A DNA stretch of 64,000 bases from Alistipes sp. (GTDB lineage Bacteria > Bacteroidota > Bacteroidia > Bacteroidales > Rikenellaceae). Made by a program: the position numbers and the translations under genes. How positions within the stretch are numbered: the first letter of the stretch is position 1; each line of letters begins with the position of its first letter. The notes under the pieces are model-generated. The model searched no databases and was not told the origin of the DNA. It was given only the letters and a program-made list of their open reading frames with translations. Below, piece after piece: positions 18,096-26,968 of this stretch. The stretch spans positions 1 through 64,000 of the forward strand of contig NZ_JAHHQJ010000016.1 in assembly GCF_020026455.1 (NCBI RefSeq), in the 5' to 3' direction.

Positions 18096-18097
18096 AG

Positions 18098-18727
18098 TCA
18101 GAGTTTCACTACGAAATAGGATGCGCCGCTGCGGCGTGCCGCCTCGATGCCGATCGGCGAGTCTTCGAAGATCAGCGTCTGGCGCGGTGTACAGCCTTCG
18201 CGGCGCATGGCCTCCAGAAAACAATCCGGAGCGGGCTTCGGATGCTCCACATCGGCGCCCGAGAGGATGCCGTCGACACGGCCCAGCGGTGCTGCGGGGC
18301 CTTCTTCGTCGGCATGGGGCCCTGTGACGGATCTCTCGTCCCCTGTTGCGGGGCCGCCGATTCCCAGATGGCGCATCACGTTGTCGATGTTGGCCCGGCT
18401 GCCCGTCGAGACCACCCACACACGGCCGCCGCCGGCACGGAACTGTTGGCAGAAGTTCCACAGGGGCTCGTTGAGCCGCACGGTGTCGAAAAACGTGGGG
18501 TAGAGGGCGATTTTGCGCAGACGCAGCCGTTCGCGCTCGGCGGGGTCGGCGATTCCGAAGCGTGTGAGAAACTCGTTGCACCGCATTCCGAAGTAATTGG
18601 CGGCGTATTCCTCCTCGGAGAGGGTGTAGCCCGCTTCGGCGAGGGCTGCCACGTAGGAGAGCGTGTTGGCCCGCCGGGTATCGGCCAGCGTGCCGTCGAA
18701 ATCCAAAAGGAGCAGGCGTATTTGCAT
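18098..18727 (-). CDS. HAD-family phosphatase (phosphoglycolate phosphatase-like)
   Basis: A 209-residue HAD subfamily IA hydrolase. The motif I nucleophile is in LLDFDGTLADT at the N-terminus. A helical cap follows. Motif II is VVSTGSR, motif III is KPAPDCFLEAM and motif IV is IFEDSPIGIEAA. The motifs indicate a small-molecule phosphatase or phosphoglucomutase-like enzyme. The substrate cannot be read from sequence. It stands alone on the minus strand, with 190 bp separating it from the peptidase genes. Confidence 0.85.
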   Translation of the reverse strand: MQIRLLLLDFDGTLADTRRANTLSYVAALAEAGYTLSEEEYAANYFGMRCNEFLTRFGIADPAERERLRLRKIALYPTFFDTVRLNEPLWNFCQQFRAGGGRVWVVSTGSRANIDNVMRHLGIGGPATGDERSVTGPHADEEGPAAPLGRVDGILSGADVEHPKPAPDCFLEAMRREGCTPRQTLIFEDSPIGIEAARRSGASYFVVKL

Positions 18728-18917
18728 GGCGGATTATTTGTCGGTCGTCGGTTGGTAACTCTGCATGGTGCGAATATGCCGCCGGGTGCTCCGGACGGCT
18801 TCGATGCGCCGGATGACTCGGATCTCCCGGATGCCCCGGCGGGGTAGTTTGCCGCTGGAAAAAGGCTCGGGAATGCTGCCGAAATCCGTTCTCTGATTGT
18901 TGGCCATGCTCCGGGGA

Positions 18918-19868
18918 TTAGTCGAACGACTGCATGCCGGTCCGGGCGATGCGCATCAGGCGTTGGTACTCGGCAGGGGTCAGCTCCATGAAGAAATAGT
19001 GGATCGGGTCGACGCGCATGCCGTCGAGCCGCACTTCGTAGTGGAGGTGGGGCGCCAGCGAAAGACCCGTGTCGCCCGAGAGGGCGATGATGTCGCCCCG
19101 CCGCACGCTCTGGCCCTTGCGGACGTTGATCTTGGAGAGGTGGCTGTACGAGGTTTCGTAGCCGTTGCCGTGGTCGATCACCACGGTCTGCCCCTGCGTA
19201 GCGTTGCGCTGCGTCGCATCGCGCACCACACCGTCGGCCGTGGCGAAGACACGCGAACCCTCGGGGACGGAGTAATCCACGCCCTGATGCGATTGCAGCG
19301 TCTTGTAGAAGGGGTGGATGCGCATGCCGTAGGAGGTTGTCAGCAGCGTCAGCTGCTTGTTGATCACGGGCTGGATCGAGGGGATGTTGTCGCACCTGCG
19401 GCCCGCCGTGTCGATGCGTGCCTGCAGGTCGAGGTACGAGGCGTTGAGTCTTTCGAGCTGCTGTTCCATCTTGTTCACCCGCTCGCGCAGTTCGCGTTTA
19501 AGCTGGCGCGTCGAGCGTCCCACAATCTTTTCGTAGGTCGAACTCTGCCGCTGTTCGTGCTCCGAGTCGAAATCGTAAGGCTCCGACTCGAAGAGGATGC
19601 GGAAGACGTTGCGGTCGCGTTCCGAGAGGTTCCCCAGGACGGTTGCCAGCGAGTCGTAGCGGGCCGACAGCACGGCATATTCGCGCTGCAGACGGTCGGT
19701 CGAATGCTTCATCTGGTATTCGAACGGCGTGTCGAAGAAGATCGAGAAGCCCACGTAGTAGAGCACCGCCATCCCCAGCCACACGAAGAGGTGGACCGTG
19801 GCGCGGATGATCCGTTGCTTGCGCCGTTTGCGCCTGCGCAGACGCTCTAAATCCTTTTTGCCAGCCAT
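18918..19868 (-). CDS. Membrane-anchored M23 peptidase (second of pair)
   Basis: A 316-residue protein. A basic N-terminus (RLRRRKRRKQR) precedes one membrane span (residues 28-46). A coiled-coil segment follows (about 80-160), then a LytM/M23 domain with HQGVDYSVPEGSRVFATADG and a C-terminal PHLHYEVRLDG. The zinc ligands H-x3-D and H-x-H are intact, so peptidoglycan endopeptidase activity is expected in the periplasm. Its ATG follows the stop of the upstream M23 gene by one base, so the two are translationally linked. Confidence 0.9.
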   Translation of the reverse strand: MAGKKDLERLRRRKRRKQRIIRATVHLFVWLGMAVLYYVGFSIFFDTPFEYQMKHSTDRLQREYAVLSARYDSLATVLGNLSERDRNVFRILFESEPYDFDSEHEQRQSSTYEKIVGRSTRQLKRELRERVNKMEQQLERLNASYLDLQARIDTAGRRCDNIPSIQPVINKQLTLLTTSYGMRIHPFYKTLQSHQGVDYSVPEGSRVFATADGVVRDATQRNATQGQTVVIDHGNGYETSYSHLSKINVRKGQSVRRGDIIALSGDTGLSLAPHLHYEVRLDGMRVDPIHYFFMELTPAEYQRLMRIARTGMQSFD

Positions 19869-19869
19869 G

Positions 19870-20892
19870 TCAAAGCTTTTCGAAGTTGGTCTCGCGCATG
19901 TTCTCCATCAGGCGTTCGTACTCCTCGGAAGTCATGTTGCGGTTGAAATAGTTGATCGGGTTGACGGGCACGCCCTTGTGGATCACCTCGTAGTGGAGGT
20001 GGGGGCCCGTCGAACGCCCCGTGTTGCCCGTTTTGGCGATGATCTGGCCGCGCGTGACGCGCTCGCCGGGTTTCACAAGCACTTCGTTCAGATGGGCGTA
20101 GCGCGTCTTGTATCCGAATTCGTGGTTGAGCAGCACCTGCTTGCCATAGCCGCCGTTGAAGCCCTTGTCGGCGGCGATCTCGACCACGGCGTCGCCCGTG
20201 GCATAGACCGGAGTGCCGCGGTCGCAGCCGAAGTCGACGCCCGTGTGGGGGCGGATGTAGCCCAGCACGGGGTGCATGCGGCGTGTGCTGAAGGCGCCGA
20301 TGTGGTTGTTGTGCAGCGCCGAGCGGTCGATGGGCCAGATGGCCGGGACGGCCGCCGAAAGCCGCTCCTTGTTCCTCGAGAACTGCTGCAACTCGTCGAA
20401 CGACACCGATTCGAGGTAGATCGTCCGGGCCAGGGCGTCCAGCTGCCGCCATGTGCCGATCATCAGCGGGGCGTAGTCGTCGGCGGCAAGCGGAGCGTAT
20501 TTGGCTTCGGGGTAGGGCTGCCACACGCCCGGGATCGAGAGCGTGTCGGTCGAGAAGAGCGAGCGGTAGACGTAGTTGTCGCGGTGGCGTATTTCGTCGA
20601 CGTGCTGCTGGGCGCTGCGGATGCGGTCCTGGAGGATGCGGTATTTGATCACCAGCTCGCGGTTGTCGCGCAGGATGCGGTACATCTTGGGGGTGTAGAA
20701 GAAGTAGGAGAAGAGGACGTTGGCGATCGACACGAAGATGAATCCGATCAGGATTTTGCGGATCAGGCGGTAGGTCCGGAGCCGGAACGGAGCCGTCATC
20801 ACGCCGTGTGTGAGCAGCTGCGCCTCGTGCGTCAGCTCCTCTGCACCGGTCCGAAGTGTTTCGCTCCCGAATCTGTGTCCTTTTTCGCCCAT
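19870..20892 (-). CDS. Membrane-anchored M23 peptidase (first of pair)
   Basis: A 340-residue protein. I chose the ATG at 20892 (MGEKGHRFG), just downstream of a promoter; the longer frame runs through that promoter. A membrane span lies near residues 47-64, then a coiled region, then an M23 domain with HTGVDFGCDRGTPVYATGDA and HLHYEVIHKGVPVNP, with complete zinc ligands. It resembles the next gene in layout, and the pair probably arose by duplication. A plausible role is cell elongation or division-related peptidoglycan trimming. Confidence 0.9.
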   Translation of the reverse strand: MGEKGHRFGSETLRTGAEELTHEAQLLTHGVMTAPFRLRTYRLIRKILIGFIFVSIANVLFSYFFYTPKMYRILRDNRELVIKYRILQDRIRSAQQHVDEIRHRDNYVYRSLFSTDTLSIPGVWQPYPEAKYAPLAADDYAPLMIGTWRQLDALARTIYLESVSFDELQQFSRNKERLSAAVPAIWPIDRSALHNNHIGAFSTRRMHPVLGYIRPHTGVDFGCDRGTPVYATGDAVVEIAADKGFNGGYGKQVLLNHEFGYKTRYAHLNEVLVKPGERVTRGQIIAKTGNTGRSTGPHLHYEVIHKGVPVNPINYFNRNMTSEEYERLMENMRETNFEKL

Positions 20893-20919
20893 CGCGGAAA
20901 AATCTCCTTTAATAGGATG

Positions 20920-20950
20920 CAAATTTAGTTTAAAATGTGTAATTTTGCAA
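20920..20950 (-). promoter_or_regulatory. Promoter of the M23 gene pair
   Basis: On the minus strand TTGC (20950-20947), 19 bp, TAAATTTG (20927-20920). It overlaps the opposing alaS promoter. Confidence 0.65.
20940..20947 (+). promoter_or_regulatory. -7 box of alaS
   Basis: TAATTTTG matches TAnnTTTG 44 bp before the alaS ATG. The upstream -33 position is weak. The box shares a base with the -33 element of the divergent M23 promoter. Confidence 0.5.
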
Positions 20951-20991
20951 CCCGAAATCAAGAACGTAAAAACAGGATAAATCAATATATC

Positions 20992-23613
20992 ATGGAGTCA
21001 AATAAAATTCGTCAGGCCTTTCTCGACTTCTTCGAGTCGAAAGGACATGCTATCGTGCCTTCGGCCCCGATGGTCGTCAAGGGCGACCCCACGCTGATGT
21101 TCACCAATGCAGGTATGAACCAGTTCAAGGATATCTTCCTGGGCAATGTGCCCCGCAAGTATCCGCGTGCGGCCGATACGCAGAAGTGCCTGCGCGTTTC
21201 GGGCAAGCACAACGACCTGGAGGAGGTCGGCCACGATACCTACCACCATACGATGTTCGAGATGCTGGGCAACTGGTCCTATGGCGATTACTTCAAGAAG
21301 GAGGCGATCGAGTGGGCCTGGGAGCTGCTCCACGATGTCTACGGGCTGCCCGCCGAGCGGATGTACGCCACGGTGTTCGAAGGTTCGGAGGAGGACGGTG
21401 TGCCGTTCGATCAGGAGGCTTACGACTACTGGCTCCGCTTCCTGCCTGCGGACCACATCATCCGCGGCAACAAGCACGATAACTTCTGGGAGATGGGCGA
21501 GACGGGACCTTGCGGACCCTGCTCGGAGATCCACTTCGACTTGCGCGACGAGGCGGAGATCGCCGCAAAACCGGGTCGCGAGATGGTCAATGCCGGCCAT
21601 CCGCAGGTGATCGAGATCTGGAACCTCGTTTTCATGCAGTTCAACCGCAAGGCAAACGGTTCGCTGGAGGAACTTCCCGCGCGCAACGTCGACACGGGTA
21701 TGGGCTTCGAGCGCCTCTGCATGATTCTTCAGGGCAAGAAGTCGAACTACGATACCGACGTTTTCCAGCCCACGATCGGCCGCATCGCCGAGCTGTCGGG
21801 CAAGAAATACGGCGAGGAGCCGAAGGCCGACGTGGCCATGCGTGTGATCGCCGACCACCTGCGCGCCATCGCCTTCTCGATCGCCGACGGACAGCTGCCC
21901 TCGAACGTCAAGGCGGGCTATGTCATCCGCCGCATCCTGCGCCGCGCCGTGCGCTACGGCTACACCTACCTCGGCTTCACCGATCCGACGCTCTGCCGTC
22001 TGGTCCCCGGGCTGGTCGGGCAGATGGGCGGCCAGTTCCCCGAACTGAAGGCCCAGCAGGGACTGATCGAAAAAGTGATCGAGGAGGAGGAGTCCTCGTT
22101 CCTGCGAACGCTGGCCACGGGTATCAACCTGCTGGACGGCGTGATCTCCAGAACCAAAGGCGAAGGCAAGGAGCTTATTTCGGGCAAGGATGCCTTCGAA
22201 CTCTACGATACGTTCGGCTTCCCGATTGACCTCACGGAGCTGATCGCCCGCGAACAGGGCGTCGGCGTGGACCTCGCCGCATTCGAAAAGGAACTGCAGG
22301 CCCAGAAGGAGCGGTCGCGCAATGCCGCCGCCGTCGATACCGACGACTGGGTGGAGCTGTTCCCCCTCCGCGAGAGCCTCTTCACGGGTTACGACACGCT
22401 GACCGAGAAGGTCCGCATCGCACGCTACCGCCGCGTTACGTCGAAGGGCAAGACGTCGTACCAGCTGGTCTTCGACCGCACGCCCTTCTACGGCAATTCG
22501 GGCGGTCAGGTCGGTGACATCGGTTCGATCGAGAGCGCCAACGAGCGCATCCCGGTTGTGGCCACCGAGAAGGAGAACGGCCTGATCATCCATATCGTGA
22601 ACCAGCTGCCGGAGAACCCCGAGGCCGAATTTACGGCCCTGGTGGACCCCGAAAAGCGGCAGGCTGCGGCCAACAACCACACCGCCACGCACCTCATGCA
22701 CGAGGCGCTGCGCAAGGTGCTCGGCACGCACGTCGAGCAGAAGGGTTCGCTGGTGACGCCCGAAATCCTGCGTTTCGACTTCTCGCATTTTCAGAAGGTG
22801 ACGTCCGAGGAGCTGCGCAAGGTGGAGCAGCTCGTCAACCGGGCCATCCGCGCCAACTACCCCCTCGAGGAGAACCGCGAGGCGACGAAGGAGGAGGCCG
22901 AGAAGTGCGGAGCGATGATGCTCTTCGGCGAGAAGTACGGCGACAAGGTCCGCATGGTCCGCTTCGGTACGTCGGTCGAGCTGTGCGGCGGTACGCACAC
23001 CCGAGCCACGGGCACTATCGGTTTCTTCAAGATCCTCTCGGAGAGCGCCATTTCGGCCGGCGTGCGCCGTATCGAGGCTGTCACGGGCGAGCAGGCCGAG
23101 AAGGTGCTTTATGCCGCCGAGGACACGATGCGCAATATCGCCGAATACCTCAATAACCCGCAGGTCGTGCAGGCCGTGAAGAAGATGCTCGAAAGCAACG
23201 AGAGCCTCTCGAAGGAGGTCGAGGCGATGCGTCGCGAGCAGGTCGCCCAATGGGCCGACAAGATCGCCGCATCGACCCCCGAGCGTAACGGCATGCAGCT
23301 TTTCGCCACGCAGACCGACCGTCGTCCCGACTTCGTGAAGGACCTGGCCTACAACCTGCGCCAGCGCTCGCCGAAGCTGGTCTTCGTCGTGGGCTCCCTC
23401 TGGGAGGGAAAACCGACGCTGACGGTGATGCTGGGCGATGAGATCGCGGCTTGTGGCGTGAATGCCGGAGCCGTTGTGCGCGAGGCTGCGAAGCTGATGC
23501 AGGGCGGCGGAGGCGGACAGGCCTTCTTCGCGACGGCCGGAGGTAAAAATCCCGACGGACTGCAGGCGGCCATCGACAAGGCCGTGGAGCTGATCGCAGC
23601 CCAGGTAAACTGA
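20992..23613 (+). CDS. alaS: Alanyl-tRNA synthetase
   Basis: An 873-residue class II synthetase, the normal length. The catalytic domain starts SNKIRQAFLDFFESKGH and has TFANAG-like MFTNAGMNQFKDIFLG. The editing domain has the metal-binding NHTATHLMHEAL (HxxxH) and CGGTHTRATG (C-x3-H). A C-terminal C-Ala domain ends GGGGGQAFFATAGGKNPDGL. I placed the start at 20992 (MESNKIRQ), after the promoter and a ~40-nt AT-rich leader; an in-frame ATG at 20935 lies inside the promoter. Confidence 0.97.
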   Translation: MESNKIRQAFLDFFESKGHAIVPSAPMVVKGDPTLMFTNAGMNQFKDIFLGNVPRKYPRAADTQKCLRVSGKHNDLEEVGHDTYHHTMFEMLGNWSYGDYFKKEAIEWAWELLHDVYGLPAERMYATVFEGSEEDGVPFDQEAYDYWLRFLPADHIIRGNKHDNFWEMGETGPCGPCSEIHFDLRDEAEIAAKPGREMVNAGHPQVIEIWNLVFMQFNRKANGSLEELPARNVDTGMGFERLCMILQGKKSNYDTDVFQPTIGRIAELSGKKYGEEPKADVAMRVIADHLRAIAFSIADGQLPSNVKAGYVIRRILRRAVRYGYTYLGFTDPTLCRLVPGLVGQMGGQFPELKAQQGLIEKVIEEEESSFLRTLATGINLLDGVISRTKGEGKELISGKDAFELYDTFGFPIDLTELIAREQGVGVDLAAFEKELQAQKERSRNAAAVDTDDWVELFPLRESLFTGYDTLTEKVRIARYRRVTSKGKTSYQLVFDRTPFYGNSGGQVGDIGSIESANERIPVVATEKENGLIIHIVNQLPENPEAEFTALVDPEKRQAAANNHTATHLMHEALRKVLGTHVEQKGSLVTPEILRFDFSHFQKVTSEELRKVEQLVNRAIRANYPLEENREATKEEAEKCGAMMLFGEKYGDKVRMVRFGTSVELCGGTHTRATGTIGFFKILSESAISAGVRRIEAVTGEQAEKVLYAAEDTMRNIAEYLNNPQVVQAVKKMLESNESLSKEVEAMRREQVAQWADKIAASTPERNGMQLFATQTDRRPDFVKDLAYNLRQRSPKLVFVVGSLWEGKPTLTVMLGDEIAACGVNAGAVVREAAKLMQGGGGGQAFFATAGGKNPDGLQAAIDKAVELIAAQVN

Positions 23614-23702
23614 TTGCTGCGGCCCTCGCCGGGGCCGGAGTTTTGATCCGGGGCCGGATTGTGGTGCTGAGACTGGAATTTGGACCCGCGGCAGGGGTTG
23701 AG

Positions 23703-23770
23703 ACCCGGGGCCGAAAATTGGAGCCGGGGCCGAAAATTGGAGCCGGGGCCGGAAGTTGGAGCCGGAGCGG
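23703..23770. repeat. 19-bp tandem repeat
   Basis: Copies of AGCCGGGGCCGAAAATTGG lie at 23703-23721, 23722-23740 (exact unit), 23741-23759 (two differences) and a partial at 23760. More degenerate relatives extend back to about 23645. The array fills most of the gap between alaS and gpmI. Confidence 0.75.
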
Positions 23771-23847
23771 TTTGCAAACGCGGGCGAAGGCCGTGACGGC
23801 AGCGTCCGCAGACAACGAAACGAGTATGAATTAGAATAGGATAAGCT

Positions 23848-25374
23848 ATGAACAACAAGGTATTACTTATGATCCTCGACGGCTGGGGAAATGGCCGTCA
23901 CGACAAGGCGGATGTCATTTCGACCGTGCATCCCGAATATATTTCGGCCATGACCGAAAAATACCCCCACGCCGAACTGCGCACCGATGGTGAGAACGTC
24001 GGTCTGCCCGAAGGACAGATGGGTAACTCGGAGGTGGGCCACCTCAATATCGGCGCCGGCCGCGTCGTTTATCAGGATCTCGTGAAGATCAACCGCGCCT
24101 GCCGCGACAATTCGATCCTGCAGAATCCGGAGGTGAAAGCCGCATTCGAATATGCCCGCGAGAAGGGCGTGAACGTGCATTTCATGGGCCTCGTGTCGGA
24201 CGGCGGCGTGCACTCGTCGCTGGAGCATCTCTTCAAACTCTGCGACATCGCCGCCGAATACAAGATCGAAAATACGTTCGTGCACTGCTTCATGGACGGC
24301 CGCGACACCGACCCGCGCAGCGGCAAGGGCTTCGTTGCCGACCTCGAGAAGCACATGGCCGCATCGACGGGCAAGGTGGCTACGGTCATCGGCCGTTACT
24401 ATGCCATGGACCGCGACAAGCGCTGGGAGCGTGTGAAAATCGCTTATGACGCGCTGGTGAACGGTATCGGAGAGAAGGCGTCGGACATGGTCGACGCAGT
24501 CCAGAAATCCTACGACGAGGGCGTGACGGACGAGTTCATCAAGCCCGTCGTGCGCGTCGACGAGAACGGACAGCCTGTCGGCATGATCCGTCCGAACGAC
24601 CTGGTGATCTTCTTCAACTACCGCAACGACCGCGCCAAGGAGCTCACCATCGTGCTGACGCAGGAGGATATGCCCGCCGAGGGAATGCACACCATGCCGC
24701 TCTACTACTGCTGCATGACTCCCTACGACGCCAAGTTCACGGGCCTGCACATCCTTTTCGACAAGGAGAACGTGCCCGACACCATCGGCGAGTGGGTTTC
24801 GAAGCAGGGGCTCCGCCAGCTGCGCATCGCCGAGACCGAGAAATACGCCCATGTGACGTTCTTCCTGAACGGAGGCCGCGAGGAGAAGTTCGAGGGCGAG
24901 GAGCGCATCCTCGTCGCATCGCCCAAGGTGGCGACCTATGACCTCCAGCCCGAAATGTCGGCTCCGGAAGTGGCTGAAAAACTGGTTGCCGCACTGGGCG
25001 AGAAGAAATTCGACTTCATCTGCCTGAACTTCGCCAACGGCGACATGGTGGGCCATACGGGCGTCTATGAGGCGATCGTGAAGGCCGTGAAGGCTGTCGA
25101 CAAGTGTGTCTCCGAGGTTGTGGAGGCCGCCCGGGCCAACGGTTACGAGGTGGTGATGATCGCCGACCACGGCAATGCCGACAACGCTGTCAATGCCGAC
25201 GGTACGCCCAATACGGCGCACTCGCTCAATCCGGTTCCCATCGTGGTGGTGTCGGACCGCGTGAAGTCGGTCCGCAGCGGCATTCTGGCCGACGTGGCTC
25301 CCACGGTGCTGAAGCTGATGGGGCTGGAGCAGCCTGCCGAAATGACCGGAGAGGCACTCGTCACGTTGAAATAA
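23848..25374 (+). CDS. gpmI: 2,3-bisphosphoglycerate-independent phosphoglycerate mutase
   Basis: A 508-residue Mn2+-dependent mutase of the alkaline-phosphatase superfamily that interconverts 3- and 2-phosphoglycerate in glycolysis. The N-terminal metal Asp lies in LLMILDGWGNG and the phosphorylated Ser in MGNSEVGHLNIGAGRVVYQDL. HFMGLVSDGGVHS, CFMDGRDTDP and FINYRNDRAKEL-like FFNYRNDRAKEL belong to the transferase domain. C-terminal metal ligands are in NFANGDMVGHTG and IADHGNADN. Monocistronic and closed by a bidirectional hairpin. Confidence 0.97.
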   Translation: MNNKVLLMILDGWGNGRHDKADVISTVHPEYISAMTEKYPHAELRTDGENVGLPEGQMGNSEVGHLNIGAGRVVYQDLVKINRACRDNSILQNPEVKAAFEYAREKGVNVHFMGLVSDGGVHSSLEHLFKLCDIAAEYKIENTFVHCFMDGRDTDPRSGKGFVADLEKHMAASTGKVATVIGRYYAMDRDKRWERVKIAYDALVNGIGEKASDMVDAVQKSYDEGVTDEFIKPVVRVDENGQPVGMIRPNDLVIFFNYRNDRAKELTIVLTQEDMPAEGMHTMPLYYCCMTPYDAKFTGLHILFDKENVPDTIGEWVSKQGLRQLRIAETEKYAHVTFFLNGGREEKFEGEERILVASPKVATYDLQPEMSAPEVAEKLVAALGEKKFDFICLNFANGDMVGHTGVYEAIVKAVKAVDKCVSEVVEAARANGYEVVMIADHGNADNAVNADGTPNTAHSLNPVPIVVVSDRVKSVRSGILADVAPTVLKLMGLEQPAEMTGEALVTLK

Positions 25375-25392
25375 CCGAACTCCCTGCATTGC

Positions 25393-25422
25393 AAAAACCC
25401 CGGCTCAAAGGCCGGGGTTTTT
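25393..25422. terminator. Bidirectional terminator between convergent genes
   Basis: AAAAACCCCGGC (25393-25404), loop TCAAAG, GCCGGGGTTTTT (25411-25422). It is flanked by A- and T-runs on both sides, serving gpmI from the left and the minus-strand deacylase operon from the right. Confidence 0.9.
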
Positions 25423-25426
25423 CGAT

Positions 25427-25918
25427 TTAGTAAAGTTCTATGAATTCGTAGGAGTTGCCGACTGCGGCGAGGTATTTCAGAAACTCCTCCTGCGGGATGA
25501 CCACCGTTGCGCGGTTGTCGTTGGGGTGGAACGAGTAGGCGGGGTAGTGGCGCAGGTTGATGTCGAGGAACAGGTGGACGTGGTTGTCCCGATCGTTGAT
25601 CAGCCCGAAGGGCGACACCGAACCGGGCTGGAGTCCCAGCCAGCGCTCCATGCGTTCGGGCGAGGCGAACGTCAGCTTTCCCTGGTGAAGGCGGGTTTCG
25701 AGGTCGCGGATGGCCAGCGAGCGTTCCGAATCGAAACACACAAGGTAGTGGCGGTTGCCCTTGTGGTTGCGGAAGAAGAGGTTCTTGCAGTGTTTCGAAC
25801 CGTCGTTGCGCCACCATTGGCGGGCTATTTCGATGGTCGGGGCCTCGGGGTGTTCGTACCATTCGTAGCGGATGCCGCGGGCGTCGAGAAAGTCGAAAAC
25901 GGGTTGTTTGCGGTCCAT
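25427..25918 (-). CDS. YbaK/ProX-type aminoacyl-tRNA deacylase
   Basis: A 163-residue stand-alone editing domain of the YbaK/ProXp family (prolyl-tRNA synthetase-associated domain). The family hydrolyses mischarged tRNAs, typically Ala-tRNA(Pro) for ProX. Signatures include KNLFFRNHKGNRHYLVCFD, with the conserved Lys, and the QPGSVSPFGLINDRDNHVHLFLD core. The length and the absence of a synthetase domain match free-standing ProX. The exact tRNA specificity cannot be read here. It lies 3 bp downstream of the glycosyltransferase. Confidence 0.88.
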   Translation of the reverse strand: MDRKQPVFDFLDARGIRYEWYEHPEAPTIEIARQWWRNDGSKHCKNLFFRNHKGNRHYLVCFDSERSLAIRDLETRLHQGKLTFASPERMERWLGLQPGSVSPFGLINDRDNHVHLFLDINLRHYPAYSFHPNDNRATVVIPQEEFLKYLAAVGNSYEFIELY

Positions 25919-25921
25919 GAT

Positions 25922-26965
25922 TCAGGCGTTGAAATGTCCGCGCAGGCGCAACGACGCTCTGCGCAGTGCGATTCGCAGGAAGAGGAGTGTCGCACTCTCC
26001 GTTCCCTTCAGAATGCGGTCGAGCAGAGGACGCTTCAACAGCGGATGCCAGCGGGGTGTGTACGTCTCCGCACCGAACAGCTCCGGGCGGGCGGCGATCG
26101 CTCCGAGAACGCTCCGACGCTCGCCGAAGCGGATGTTGTTTGCAGCCCGGAGCAGCGTGTCGCGAACCAGGCTTTGGCGCAGGGCGAAGAGGTAGGCTCT
26201 GTCCGTGATGGCGAAGCGTTCGGCCAGCTGCGGTATGAAGCGGTCGAGCCGCTCGGCGGCATCGATGAGTTCGCCGGCCGGCATGGGGCGTGTGCTGAGC
26301 GTATTCAGCCCGCGGCGCATGTAGTGCATGTAGAGGCCGCTGCGCCAGATTACGGACCGCATCCGGCTGATGCAGGTGAAGAAGAAGAGGTGGTCTTCGC
26401 GGGAGTAGAGATGCTCGATGAAGCGAATTCCGAGACGGCGGAGCGTTTCCGTGTGGTAGAGCTTGCAGACACTGCATCCGTCCTGCAGAAATTGCTGTGC
26501 CATGGCTGGTGCAGTGTCGTCACCGATGGTGAAGGTCCTGTCGGCGTAGCTGAACATTGCCCGGTTCGGCTCCGACGGCTCGGCCTCCGAAAAGTCGAGC
26601 AATATGCCCTGCATGACTATTGTTTCGGGCCCCGGAGCCGAATCGCGGAAAAATTCGGCCAAAAACTCCTTTTCGGCCCAGTCGTCGGCGTCCATGAAGG
26701 TGATGAAGCGTCCGCGGGCGTTGTCGATGCCCGCATTGCGGGCTGCCGAGACCGATGCTTCGGGAAGCACCAGGGTCCGGATCCGTTCGGGATATTCCGC
26801 GGCATAGCGGATACAGCGCTCCTGCGAATCGTCCGACGAGTTGTTTTCGACCAGGAGGAGCTCGAAATCGCTGTAGCTCTGGGCCAGCAGGCTCTCGACG
26901 CATGCTCCGAGGTAGGGCGCGGCATTGTGGACCGGGATTACGACCGTGAGGTTGGGCTGGGACAT
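25922..26965 (-). CDS. Glycosyltransferase family 2
   Basis: A 347-residue GT-A fold enzyme. The nucleotide-sugar site starts LTVVIPVHNAAPYLGACVESLLAQSYSDFELLLVENNSSDDS (split across the first two strands) and the metal-binding motif is FMDADDWA. The C-terminal ~150 residues are helical, basic and without membrane spans. It probably adds a sugar to a cell-envelope glycan or glycolipid; donor and acceptor are unknown. It is tightly packed with the hydroxyacid dehydrogenase (3 bp) and the deacylase (3 bp), a co-transcribed but functionally mixed group. Confidence 0.88.
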   Translation of the reverse strand: MSQPNLTVVIPVHNAAPYLGACVESLLAQSYSDFELLLVENNSSDDSQERCIRYAAEYPERIRTLVLPEASVSAARNAGIDNARGRFITFMDADDWAEKEFLAEFFRDSAPGPETIVMQGILLDFSEAEPSEPNRAMFSYADRTFTIGDDTAPAMAQQFLQDGCSVCKLYHTETLRRLGIRFIEHLYSREDHLFFFTCISRMRSVIWRSGLYMHYMRRGLNTLSTRPMPAGELIDAAERLDRFIPQLAERFAITDRAYLFALRQSLVRDTLLRAANNIRFGERRSVLGAIAARPELFGAETYTPRWHPLLKRPLLDRILKGTESATLLFLRIALRRASLRLRGHFNA

Positions 26966-26968
26966 CGG

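Noticed and set aside
20998..23250. 750-codon minus-strand open frame opposite alaS
   Set aside because: Antisense of a clear alanyl-tRNA synthetase.
17729..23770. The tandem arrays as CRISPR
   Set aside because: Units are contiguous, 12-19 bp, without unique spacers, and no cas gene is present.
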